A stretch of DNA of 64,000 bases from Kutzneria sp044547355 (GTDB lineage: Bacteria; Actinomycetota; Actinomycetes; Mycobacteriales; Pseudonocardiaceae): positions 1 to 64,000 of the forward strand of contig NZ_JBIUAG010000007.1 of the NCBI RefSeq assembly GCF_044547355.1, in the 5' to 3' direction. Both the position numbers and the translations under genes were made by a program. The notes beneath the pieces were generated by a model. The model was given only the letters and a program-made list of their open reading frames with translations, did not search any database and had not been told where the DNA came from. This document shows, in pieces, positions 24,769-32,608 of the stretch (the stretch's first letter is position 1; the number at the start of each line of letters is the position of its first letter).

Positions 24769-26436
24769 ATGACCGCGACGATCGCGCCCGCGCTCGCCCC
24801 GGAGGACCTCGACCGCCTGAACATGGTGACGGCGCTGATCCGCACCAATGACACGGAATCGGTCATCAGCAAGGCCATGCCCCAGCTGCACGCGGCCGAC
24901 CGGGCCGCCCTGACCCGGTACACCCGGTTCACCCACGCGGCCGTGCTGGTGTTTCCCAGCACGTTCAAGGGCCTGCGGCAGGAGCTGACACACCACGGCC
25001 TCCAAGTCGGGCCGATGTTTCCCAGCGTGGTGGTGCGCCAGCGGCTGAGCACCCGCTACGGCGTGCCGCTGCCCGATCTGACCGTGGGCATCCTGCGGGC
25101 GCGGCTGACCGACCGGCTGGGCAGCCCGGCCGAGCTGGAGATCTTCGCCATGATCACGCCGCCGGAGCTGGCCCACGTCGCCGCCGACGAGCGGCGGCAC
25201 GGCCGGGAGAACCACTTCGCGCTGGCCGTGCCGCACGCCGACCCGGTGCTGCTGGCCGGACTGCGCACCGCGGTGGCCACGCGCATGCAGCCGGACGGGG
25301 GTGGCTACAACGAGCACGAGGACAACACGGTCCTGTACTTCCGCGACGCCCACCACCCGGGCCCGGCCTACCGCCGCCTGGAGCTGATCAGCGCCGGCCG
25401 GTATCCCGGGCTGCTGGCCACGCACCAGCGCGAGTCGGCGGTCGGCACGCGGCTGCTGCGCCTGATGACCGGCGCGTGGGCGACGCAGGCGATCAACGCC
25501 GCCGTCGAACTGAACCTGCCCGACCACCTCGTGACGAGGTCTGACCTACCGGGCCTGGCCGCGGCGACCGGGGCCGACGAGGACAGCCTCGGCCGCCTGC
25601 TGCGCTACCTGACCACGCTCGGCCTGGTCCGCACGGCCGGCGACGGTCACGCGCTCACCGACCTGGGCGCGCTGCTGCGGACGGACGTCGACGGCTCGTT
25701 GCGGGCGCTCGCGCTGATGTACGGCGGCCCCTTCTACCGCTCGTTCGCCGCGCTCACCGACGCCGTGCGCACCGGCGAGGAGTCGTACGCGAAGGTCTTC
25801 GGCCAGCACCACTTCCGCCACATGGCCGCCGACCCCGAGCTGGCGGAGCTGTTCCACCAGTCCATGGCGGCCAGCAACGCGGTGTTCGCGGACCTGGTGC
25901 GCGTCGTCGACTTCACCGAGATGCAGACGGTCGTCGACGTGGCCGGCGGCAACGGCGAGCTGCTGGGCCGCGTGCTGGCCGCCAATCCGAACACGCACGG
26001 CGTGCTGCTGGAACGTCCGCACGCGCTGGCGGCTGCCGAGTCGACCCTGGCCCCCGTGGCCGACCGCTGCACGCTCACGCCCGGCGACTTCACCGAGGGC
26101 GTGCCCTCGACCGGCGACGCCTACCTGCTGTCCCGCATCCTGCACGACTGGGACGACGAGCAGTGCCACGGCATCCTGGCCAACCTGGCGGCGGACATGC
26201 CCGAGCACGCCGAGCTGATGGTGATCGAGCGGCTGCTGCCGGCCGGGCACGACACCGAGTCGCTCGCGGTGCCGTGGGACATCCACATGCTGTGCAACGT
26301 CGGCGGCCGGGAGCGCACCGAGTCGCACTACCGCGAGCTGTTGGCGGCGGCCGGCTTCGAGCTCACGGCGACGATCCCGCTGGCCCTGGACACGTACGTG
26401 CTGCGCGCCCGAAAGGCCGTCACCGGTACGGCGTGA
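24769..26436 (+). CDS. Two-domain O-methyltransferase with unusual N-terminal domain
   Basis: About 555 residues from the ATG at 24769 (TTGGAG upstream). Residues from about 225 form a class I plant-type O-methyltransferase: a dimerisation helix bundle and winged helix (LLRYLTTLGLVRTAG), SAM motif VVDVAGGNGELLGRVL near 395-410, and LSRILHDWDD, whose His is the expected catalytic base. The first 220 residues are an extra domain I do not recognise. Its strand-helix pattern ending in RENHFALAV and EDNTVLYF weakly suggests a VOC-like or substrate-gating fold. The gene follows the PobA-like hydroxylase by 18 bases and overlaps the convergent next gene by 17. Confidence 0.85.
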   Translation: MTATIAPALAPEDLDRLNMVTALIRTNDTESVISKAMPQLHAADRAALTRYTRFTHAAVLVFPSTFKGLRQELTHHGLQVGPMFPSVVVRQRLSTRYGVPLPDLTVGILRARLTDRLGSPAELEIFAMITPPELAHVAADERRHGRENHFALAVPHADPVLLAGLRTAVATRMQPDGGGYNEHEDNTVLYFRDAHHPGPAYRRLELISAGRYPGLLATHQRESAVGTRLLRLMTGAWATQAINAAVELNLPDHLVTRSDLPGLAAATGADEDSLGRLLRYLTTLGLVRTAGDGHALTDLGALLRTDVDGSLRALALMYGGPFYRSFAALTDAVRTGEESYAKVFGQHHFRHMAADPELAELFHQSMAASNAVFADLVRVVDFTEMQTVVDVAGGNGELLGRVLAANPNTHGVLLERPHALAAAESTLAPVADRCTLTPGDFTEGVPSTGDAYLLSRILHDWDDEQCHGILANLAADMPEHAELMVIERLLPAGHDTESLAVPWDIHMLCNVGGRERTESHYRELLAAAGFELTATIPLALDTYVLRARKAVTGTA

Positions 26437-27142
26437 GGAAGCGTCGCGACAGCGCCCGCAGGCGGCCGATCTCGTCGGACAGGGTGCTCGACCAGATCGG
26501 CCCGGGCCGTTCCACCAGCACCGGAACGGCCCGGCCGGCGGCGTCGAAGCAGGCCTGCACGAGGTCATGGAGGTGCGGGTCGTCGTCCACGGCGCCGACG
26601 GCGACCTGCGTGAGCCGGTCGGCGTGGTCTCCGGCCAACGCCCGCAGCCGCGTGAAGCCGCCGTGCGCGAAGGCCAGCGAAGCGTCCAGGCAGAACGACG
26701 TCTCGGGGTGCGCGTCGAGCGCCTTCTCCACGAGGTCGGCGTCGGCGGTGTTGCGCAGCTGCACCAGATGGCTCAGCGGGGCGTCGCCCAGTGGCAGGTC
26801 GGCGGCCACGGTCACCGGCACGGCCAGCCGCAGCAACGGCTCGACCGCGCACCGCGCGCGCAGCGAGGCCCGCAGCCCGTGGACCCGAAGCTGTTCACAT
26901 GCGTGCACCAGCGCGTCGGTCCACGCCGACTCCCCGCACTCGATCTCCACGGCGTTGCCTCCGTAGGCCTGGCAGGCCAGGGCCGCGACCGTGAACTCGG
27001 ACGGCGTGAAGCAGGCGGTGGAGAAGCCCACCACGTCCCCGAGCGTCGTACGGGCGGTCACAAATGCGTGCCCGTCCGACCGCCACGCGCCGGAGTCGTC
27101 CACCCCGCCGCCCACCTCAACGCACAATCCACATCCACCCAC
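26420..27142 (-). CDS. Unidentified protein, possibly TIM-barrel (AP endonuclease 2-like)
   Basis: Up to 240 residues; the first 35 (Gly/Asp-rich) may not be translated, and GTG codons at 27034 and 27031 begin VGFSTACFTPSEF, a natural N-terminus. The alternation of short strands and helices fits a TIM barrel: VGFSTACF, AVEIECGESAW, VPVTVAADL, LVQLRNTADAD, VAVGAVDDDPHLHDLV. It resembles sugar isomerase/epimerase-like proteins, but no clear metal ligands are seen. The function is unknown. It lies tail-to-tail with the methyltransferase and head-to-head with the large BTAD regulator. Confidence 0.6.
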   Translation of the reverse strand: MGGCGLCVEVGGGVDDSGAWRSDGHAFVTARTTLGDVVGFSTACFTPSEFTVAALACQAYGGNAVEIECGESAWTDALVHACEQLRVHGLRASLRARCAVEPLLRLAVPVTVAADLPLGDAPLSHLVQLRNTADADLVEKALDAHPETSFCLDASLAFAHGGFTRLRALAGDHADRLTQVAVGAVDDDPHLHDLVQACFDAAGRAVPVLVERPGPIWSSTLSDEIGRLRALSRRFLTPYR

Positions 27143-27272
27143 CTGGACAGGGTTGAGGACCGGTCTTCAAACGTTCTCAACACCGTCTCCAGAACCGGTT
27201 GTGGCACGTGCGGTGCCCGATAAGTGACACTGTGCGGTGATCGTGACAGGCGAGCCGGCGGAGTGATTCCTG

Positions 27273-30200
27273 ATGACGAGTCAACCGACACCCGAGCTGC
27301 GGGCCAAGCTGCTCGGGCCGGTGCGGCTGTGGGCCGGGACCAGGGAAGTCACCCTCGGGTCGCCGCTGCCCCGGGCGGTCATCGCGATGCTGGCCATGCG
27401 CACGTCGACGGTCGTGTCCCGGGAGGAGTTGATCGACGGCGTGTGGGGTGAGAACCCGCCGGCGACCGTCGAGGGCAGTCTCTACACGTATGTCTCGTCG
27501 CTGCGCAAGGCCCTGGAACCCGACCGCGGCCGCCGCGACTCCTCGGGGCTGCTGGCGTCGGAGGGCGCGGGCTACCGGTTGCAGCTCGCGCCGGACAACC
27601 TGGACGTGGTGCGGTTCGATCGGCTGCGGCAGCGGTCCGAGAACCAGCTGGCCGGCGGTGACCCGGCCGGCGCGCTGCGCTCGGTGGACGAGGCGCTGTC
27701 GCTGTGGCAGGGCGAGGCGCTGTCGGGCGTGACCGGTCCGTACGCCCTCGCGCAGCGCAGCCGCCTCGCGGAGCTGCGGGTGGTGGCGCGTGAGCTGCGC
27801 TCGGAAGCGGCGCTGGCCACGGGCCAGCACACGACCGCCGTGGCCGACATCGCGGCGCTGGTGCACGAGTACCCGATCCGTGAGCGGCCGCGCTCGCTGC
27901 TGATGCTGGCGCTGTACCGCTGCGGCCGCCAGGCCGAGGCGCTCGCGGCGTTCCGTGACGCCCGGCAGGTGCTCATCGACGAGCTGGGCGTGGAGCCGGG
28001 GCGGGAGCTCCAGGAGCTGCACGAACGCATCCTCGCCAACGATCCGTCGCTGCAACTGGACGACGCCCCGGCGATCTCCGTGCGCGTGCCGACGCCCACC
28101 ACGCCTCCCCCGACGCCCGCTCTTGTCGGCCGCGACGCCGAGATGGACACGCTGCGCACGGCCGTCGCAGAGGTCAGCGCCGGCCGCGGGCGGACCGTGT
28201 GGATCGAGGGTGAGATGGGCATCGGCAAGTCCGCCCTGCTCGCCGCCGGTCTCGCGCACGCCCAGTGGGCCGGCTGCCAGGTGCTGCACGCCGTCGCTGA
28301 CACGCTGGGGCAACGTTTCCCGCTGCGAGCGATGCTCGACTGCCTGGACGTGACGCCGCAGTCCACGGATCCGCGCCGCGTGGCGCTGGCCCATTCGCTG
28401 CGTGAGGGCGAGGCCAGTCAGTCCATCGTCGGCGGCGGCAACAGCATCTTCAGCACCATCGACCGACTGGTGGCGCTGGTCGAGGAGCTGTGCGCCGGCG
28501 GCCCGCTCGCGGTCGGACTCGACGACGTGCAGTGGGCCGACGAGTCCAGTCTCGAGGTGTGGCACCGGCTGTGCCAGCTGACCGACAAGCTGCCGCTGCT
28601 GCTGGTCGGCGTGACGCGGCCGGCGCACCAGCGTCCCGAGGTGGACCAGCTGCGCCGCGACACGGAGAGCCTCGGCGGCGCTGTGCTGAGGCTGACCCCG
28701 TTGGACCTGGACGCCGTGGCCGGCATGGTCGGCAAGCTGATCGGCGCGCCGCCGGGGCCGAGACTGCGGGAGATCGCCGGCCGGGCCGGCGGCAATCCCC
28801 TGTACGTGCGGGAGATCGCCGACGCCCTCATGCGGGAGCGGGTCGTGCGGGTCGAGGCCGACACCGCGGAGGTGCCGGCGGAGGCGTTCGAGCGGGTGCC
28901 GGGATCGCTGGTGTCGGCGGTGACCGGCCGGCTCGGCTTCCTGTCCGAGGCCACGCGTGAGGTGCTGCGGTGGGCGGCGCTGCTCGGCGGCGAGTTCGGC
29001 GTGGTCGACCTGTCGGTGGTGGTGGGCAAGCCGGTGTCCTCGCTGGTGCAGCCGTTCGAGGAGGCGATCGCCGCCGGGGTGCTGCGCGACGCCGGCCTGC
29101 GGCTGGCGTTCCGGCATCCGCTGATCAGGCAGTCCCTGTACGAGGGCACGCCGTCGGCGCTGCGCGTGGCCCTGCACTACCAGGCGGCGCAGGCGCTGGC
29201 CGACGCCGGCGTGCCCGAGGAGCACGTCGCCGAGCAGCTGCTGGCCGCCGAGGCCGGCATGGGGCCGTGGGCGGCGAAGTGGCTCGCGCAGGCCGCCCCG
29301 GTGCTGCACCACCGTGCGCCGCTGGTTGTGGTCGAGCTGCTCCAGCGCGTGCTGGAGACCGTGTCCATCGACGACGCGCGGCGGGCGCCGCTGATGGCGC
29401 ACCTGTCGAGAGTGCTGTTCCGGCTCGGCCGTGACGTCGACGCCGAGCAGTGGGGCCGAAAGGCGTTGCCGCACCTCAAGAACGCGGACCTCGCGGCGGA
29501 GATCCGCTGGGTGCTGGCCTACGTGCCGTATCGGGCGTCGCAGCCCGAACGCGCGCTGGCGATGCTGGAGGAGGCGCTCGCCGACACGGGGCTGCCGCAG
29601 CTGTGGCGGGCCCGGCTCATGTCGCTGCTGGCGCTGGTGCAGCGCGCGGGCGTGGGCGAGATGCAGATCGCGCAGGTGACGGCGCAGCGGGCCGTCGATC
29701 TGGGCGAGGAGGTCGGCGACGCCTTCACCGTGGGGCAGTCGCTGGAGGTGCTGTGGCAGGTCGAGGCCGTGCGGCGGGACTACGCCCGTGGGGTCGAATT
29801 CCTCAACCGTGCCATGGACATCGTCGGCACCGACATCAGCCTCACCGACCTGCGGCTGGTCCTGCTGGACAACCGCATGTTCACGCTCCAGTGCCTGGAC
29901 CGCCTCGACGAGGCCGGCGAGGACCTGCGCATGGCGTTCGAGCTCGCCGGACACAGCACGCCGCTGGCCGGCCTGCACGTCGCCGGCGCGGTGCACCGGT
30001 ACTGGCTGGGGCAGTGGGACGAGGCGCAGCGGGACCTGGCCGCCGCGCTCGGCGACTCCCCCGACTTCACCGGCTACGGGCTGCGCGAGGGCGGTCCCGT
30101 GCTGCTGCTGCACGGCGTCGGGGCGTTGATCGCCGCGCACCGTGACGACGTCGTGCGGCTGGACCGGCACCTGGACGCGGGGCTGAACCTGCCCGTGGTC

Positions 30201-30710
30201 AGCGAGGCCGACCGGGAGAACTGCGACTTCCTGGTGGCGGCCAAGGCGATGGCCGCCGCGCGGGCCGGGCGGCTGTCCGACGCCATCGCCGAGCTGGGCA
30301 TCATCCTCGACCCCCGGTACGAGGGCATGATGCTGCGGCACCAGTGGCTGCCCGAGCTGGTGCGCATGGCCATCGACAACGGGGACATGGCCACCGCGCG
30401 CGACGCCGCCGCCGCGTGCGAGGCCGAGGCCCACCGTGAGACCACCGCCGCCCGCGCCGACGCCGCCGCCGCGCGCTGCCGGGCCGTCATCAACCGTGAC
30501 GCCGACGCCCTCGTTCCCGTGGCCGCGCACTACCGGGCCGTGGGCCGTGTGTTCGAGCTGGCCCAGACCCTGGAGGAACGGGCCATCCTGCTCGCCGCCG
30601 CCGGCCGTCGGGACGAGGCCGAGGACGTGCTGGCCACCTGCCTCGACCTGTACCGGGGATTCGGGGCCGCCTGGGACATCCGCCGGGCCGAAGCCGCCGT
30701 CTGCGGCTAG
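27273..30710 (+). CDS. Large SARP-LAL regulator (BTAD plus AAA ATPase and TPR)
   Basis: A 1145-residue regulator. Winged helix at 10-105 (AKLLGPVRLWAG, VWGENPPATVEGSLYTYVSSLRKALEP), BTAD at 110-255 ending DELGVEPGRELQELHERI, then a Pro/Thr linker. An AAA ATPase follows with GRDAEMDTL at 286-294, Walker A GEMGIGKS at 313-320, and Walker B LAVGLDDVQWADESS. The long C-terminal helical region has TPR-like repeats and no LuxR HTH at its end. It differs from the three AfsR-type proteins here by its LAL-like ATPase. No clear operon partner; possibly it controls the neighbouring hydroxylase-methyltransferase pair. Confidence 0.92.
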   Translation: MTSQPTPELRAKLLGPVRLWAGTREVTLGSPLPRAVIAMLAMRTSTVVSREELIDGVWGENPPATVEGSLYTYVSSLRKALEPDRGRRDSSGLLASEGAGYRLQLAPDNLDVVRFDRLRQRSENQLAGGDPAGALRSVDEALSLWQGEALSGVTGPYALAQRSRLAELRVVARELRSEAALATGQHTTAVADIAALVHEYPIRERPRSLLMLALYRCGRQAEALAAFRDARQVLIDELGVEPGRELQELHERILANDPSLQLDDAPAISVRVPTPTTPPPTPALVGRDAEMDTLRTAVAEVSAGRGRTVWIEGEMGIGKSALLAAGLAHAQWAGCQVLHAVADTLGQRFPLRAMLDCLDVTPQSTDPRRVALAHSLREGEASQSIVGGGNSIFSTIDRLVALVEELCAGGPLAVGLDDVQWADESSLEVWHRLCQLTDKLPLLLVGVTRPAHQRPEVDQLRRDTESLGGAVLRLTPLDLDAVAGMVGKLIGAPPGPRLREIAGRAGGNPLYVREIADALMRERVVRVEADTAEVPAEAFERVPGSLVSAVTGRLGFLSEATREVLRWAALLGGEFGVVDLSVVVGKPVSSLVQPFEEAIAAGVLRDAGLRLAFRHPLIRQSLYEGTPSALRVALHYQAAQALADAGVPEEHVAEQLLAAEAGMGPWAAKWLAQAAPVLHHRAPLVVVELLQRVLETVSIDDARRAPLMAHLSRVLFRLGRDVDAEQWGRKALPHLKNADLAAEIRWVLAYVPYRASQPERALAMLEEALADTGLPQLWRARLMSLLALVQRAGVGEMQIAQVTAQRAVDLGEEVGDAFTVGQSLEVLWQVEAVRRDYARGVEFLNRAMDIVGTDISLTDLRLVLLDNRMFTLQCLDRLDEAGEDLRMAFELAGHSTPLAGLHVAGAVHRYWLGQWDEAQRDLAAALGDSPDFTGYGLREGGPVLLLHGVGALIAAHRDDVVRLDRHLDAGLNLPVVSEADRENCDFLVAAKAMAAARAGRLSDAIAELGIILDPRYEGMMLRHQWLPELVRMAIDNGDMATARDAAAACEAEAHRETTAARADAAAARCRAVINRDADALVPVAAHYRAVGRVFELAQTLEERAILLAAAGRRDEAEDVLATCLDLYRGFGAAWDIRRAEAAVCG

Positions 30711-30717
30711 CGCCCCC

Positions 30718-30749
30718 TCATGCCAGGACCGGTCCCTTGATCTTGGCGG
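30718..30749 (+). repeat. Dispersed intergenic repeat, copy C (3' half)
   Basis: CTCATGCCAGGACCGGTCCC leads into the core TTGATCTTGG, matching the end of copies A, B and D. It lies 7 bases after the BTAD-AAA gene and 14 bases before the stop of the convergent small zinc-ribbon gene. Confidence 0.75.
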
Positions 30750-30762
30750 AGAGGTGTCGGGG

Positions 30763-30924
30763 CTAGCGGCGGAAAACCTTGGCCAGGCGGGTCAGCCACG
30801 TGTCGTGGGTCTGGTCGGCGTCACGGAAGCGCCGGCAGTCGCATAGCGCGCAGTCGCTTCCCGGCCGGTAGTGCTCGTGCGCTGCCAGCGCATGACCGCA
30901 TTCGCACGTCGAAGCCGTTGCCAC
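30763..30924 (-). CDS. Small Cys-rich zinc-ribbon protein (53 residues)
   Basis: A GTG-started frame of 53 residues with ordered cysteine and histidine pairs: CECGHALAAHEH in the first half and DCALCDCRRF in the second, followed by an amphipathic helix (HDTWLTRLAKVFRR). The CxC and CxxCxC knuckles suggest one bound zinc. It begins 10 bases after the GH16 stop, so it is probably the last gene of the glycan operon. The spacing, conserved-looking Cys pattern and GC3 bias support translation, although it is small. Function unknown; perhaps an adaptor. Confidence 0.6.
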   Translation of the reverse strand: MATASTCECGHALAAHEHYRPGSDCALCDCRRFRDADQTHDTWLTRLAKVFRR

Positions 30925-30933
30925 GACAACAGA

Positions 30934-31872
30934 TCATAAGCGTCGCCGGCGAAGCCACAGCACGAGCAGCCCGCCGGCGGCGCTCGCGGCGATCAGGCCG
31001 AGGAAGGGCGGCACCCAGTCGGGGCTCGGCGGCGGCGCGGCGACGACCGGCGGCGGCGAGGTCGGCACGCTGGTCGACGGGGTGGTCGTGGGTGGTCCGG
31101 TCGTGGTCTGCGGCGGTGTTGTCGTGGTCGGGGGCGGTGTGGTCGTGCTGGTCGAAGGGGACCCGATCGGGCGATAGATGGCGATCCAGTCGACCCAGAG
31201 GCTCACCGACGACGGCGTGCTGGCGTTCGGGCACACGTCCCGGCACAGCTCGACGTGGGTCTGGAACGCCGGCCACATCGGCTCGGTGGGGATGAGCGAG
31301 CGGTCGGTGACGGTGCCGACGACGGCACCGTCCATTTCGTACTGGATGGAGGTCGGCAGCCAGTCGACGGCGATCGTGTGCCAGCCGCTGAGATCGCCGT
31401 GATAGACGTCGGCCTGTTGGACGTTGTCGCCGGCGCGGTGCGTGGTCATGGTGTCGGTGCCACGGCCGGGATCCTTGCCCCACACCTCGAAGTAGTCGAT
31501 CTCCGGCGGCCAGTGGTCGGCCACCGGCCACAGCAGGGCGACGCCGCTGACACCGGTGCCCCGGTCGAGCCGAATCCGCGCCTCGTAGCGGCCGTAGGTG
31601 CGGACGGCATCCGGCCAGCCGGCGGCGCTGAGGCCGCCGCTGAGCCAGCTGCCGTCGGCCTGCCGGCTGGAGGTGACCTTGAGGTCGCCGCCCTCGGTCG
31701 TCACCTGGCCGGGCCGCCAGAACGTGGCGGCGCAACAGGTCGGATCGCCGTCGTACGCCGACCAGTGCGCCGGCAGCGGCCCGTCGAAGTCGTCGCGGGC
31801 CACGAGCTGCCAGCCCGAGGCCGGCGGCAGCGTCGACCCGAGCAGCATCAGCGCCACCAGCAGCCGGATCAT
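30934..31872 (-). CDS. Membrane-anchored glycoside hydrolase family 16
   Basis: A 312-residue exported enzyme. An N-terminal signal peptide (RLLVALMLLGSTLPPASG) is followed by a jelly-roll GH16 domain (about 22-230). The active-site motif EIDYFE at 124-129 provides nucleophile Glu124, Asp126 and acid/base Glu129. A Thr/Pro-rich linker (about 235-275) leads to one C-terminal membrane helix and a RRRR stop-transfer, so the enzyme faces outside but stays attached. GH16 members cut or transglycosylate beta-1,3/1,4-glucans or galactans. As part of the glycan operon it may trim or release the product. Its ATG overlaps the preceding gene's stop. Confidence 0.9.
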   Translation of the reverse strand: MIRLLVALMLLGSTLPPASGWQLVARDDFDGPLPAHWSAYDGDPTCCAATFWRPGQVTTEGGDLKVTSSRQADGSWLSGGLSAAGWPDAVRTYGRYEARIRLDRGTGVSGVALLWPVADHWPPEIDYFEVWGKDPGRGTDTMTTHRAGDNVQQADVYHGDLSGWHTIAVDWLPTSIQYEMDGAVVGTVTDRSLIPTEPMWPAFQTHVELCRDVCPNASTPSSVSLWVDWIAIYRPIGSPSTSTTTPPPTTTTPPQTTTGPPTTTPSTSVPTSPPPVVAAPPPSPDWVPPFLGLIAASAAGGLLVLWLRRRRL

Positions 31873-32084
31873 CCCAGGGCGGCGATCATCCGGCCCATCA
31901 GCACCGCGAACAGCACGGCCCCGAGCACCAGGCCGGCCAGGTCCAGCAACCGCACCGGGCGGGGCCGGACCAACGGCGCGCCCGGCTCGGCCGCCCGCTC
32001 GGCCAGCACCGTCCGGACGACGATGACCGCCAGCCAGATCGGGCCGAGGATCGCGGCCAACACCACGAAAGTCGCTTCCGTCAT
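31869..32084 (-). CDS. Small two-helix membrane protein
   Basis: A 71-residue protein with two hydrophobic segments (about 5-25 and 47-67) joined by a charged, proline-rich loop. No family recognised. It overlaps both neighbours by ATGA (31869-31872 and 32081-32084), and so is almost certainly translated with the glycan operon. Possibly an accessory subunit of the membrane assembly complex. Confidence 0.7.
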   Translation of the reverse strand: MTEATFVVLAAILGPIWLAVIVVRTVLAERAAEPGAPLVRPRPVRLLDLAGLVLGAVLFAVLMGRMIAALG

Positions 32085-32608
32085 GGCCCCACCTTCCGTG
32101 CCGGCGACCCGACGTAGACGCCGGGTTCGAGGCAGTCGCGAGTCACGACACTACCGGCCCCGATCACCACGTCGTCGCCGACGGTCACCCCGGGCAGGAT
32201 CATCGCCCGCGCGCCGATCCACGCCCGGTCGCCGATGCGCACGGCCCGACCGCGCGGCGCCTTGGACACGCCGCCGTCGGGCGTGCGGTCGTGGTGCGAG
32301 GTCACGATCATCACCTGTGGGCCGAGCTGGCAGTCGCGGCCGATCTCGATCGGGGCCACCGCCTCCAGGTAGAGCTCGCGGTTGGCGAACGTGCCGGGGC
32401 CGATCCGGACGTGCCGCATCGGCCCGAGCAGCTTGGCCCCGGGGAAGATGTTCGGGGTTGCGATCCGGGCCCCGAAAGCCTTGTACCCCAACCAGCGCAG
32501 CGGCCTCGGCACCACGTTGCTGCCGAGCACGGTGTTCACCAGCACGCCCAGGGTCGCCGCCCACAGGTCGATGCGGGCCTCGCGCAGCAGTCGGCGGGCC
32601 AGGCTCAT
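32081..32608 (-). CDS. Left-handed beta-helix acyltransferase (WcaF/NodL-like)
   Basis: A 175-residue enzyme with hexapeptide repeats: IGPGTFANRELYLEAVAPIEIGRDCQLGP, then VRIGDRAWIGARAMILPGVTVGDDVVIGAGSVVTRD. The conserved His of VTSHHDRT is the expected catalytic base in acetyl-CoA:sugar O-acetyltransferases. The start at 32608 overlaps the previous gene as ATGA. It probably acetylates a sugar of the repeat unit made by this operon. Confidence 0.88.
   Translation of the reverse strand: MSLARRLLREARIDLWAATLGVLVNTVLGSNVVPRPLRWLGYKAFGARIATPNIFPGAKLLGPMRHVRIGPGTFANRELYLEAVAPIEIGRDCQLGPQVMIVTSHHDRTPDGGVSKAPRGRAVRIGDRAWIGARAMILPGVTVGDDVVIGAGSVVTRDCLEPGVYVGSPARKVGP

Noticed and set aside
27177..30530. 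1117-codon open frame on the minus strand
   Set aside because: Antisense shadow of the BTAD-AAA gene; the composition (His, Gln, Arg, Gly) and lack of motifs show it is not coding.
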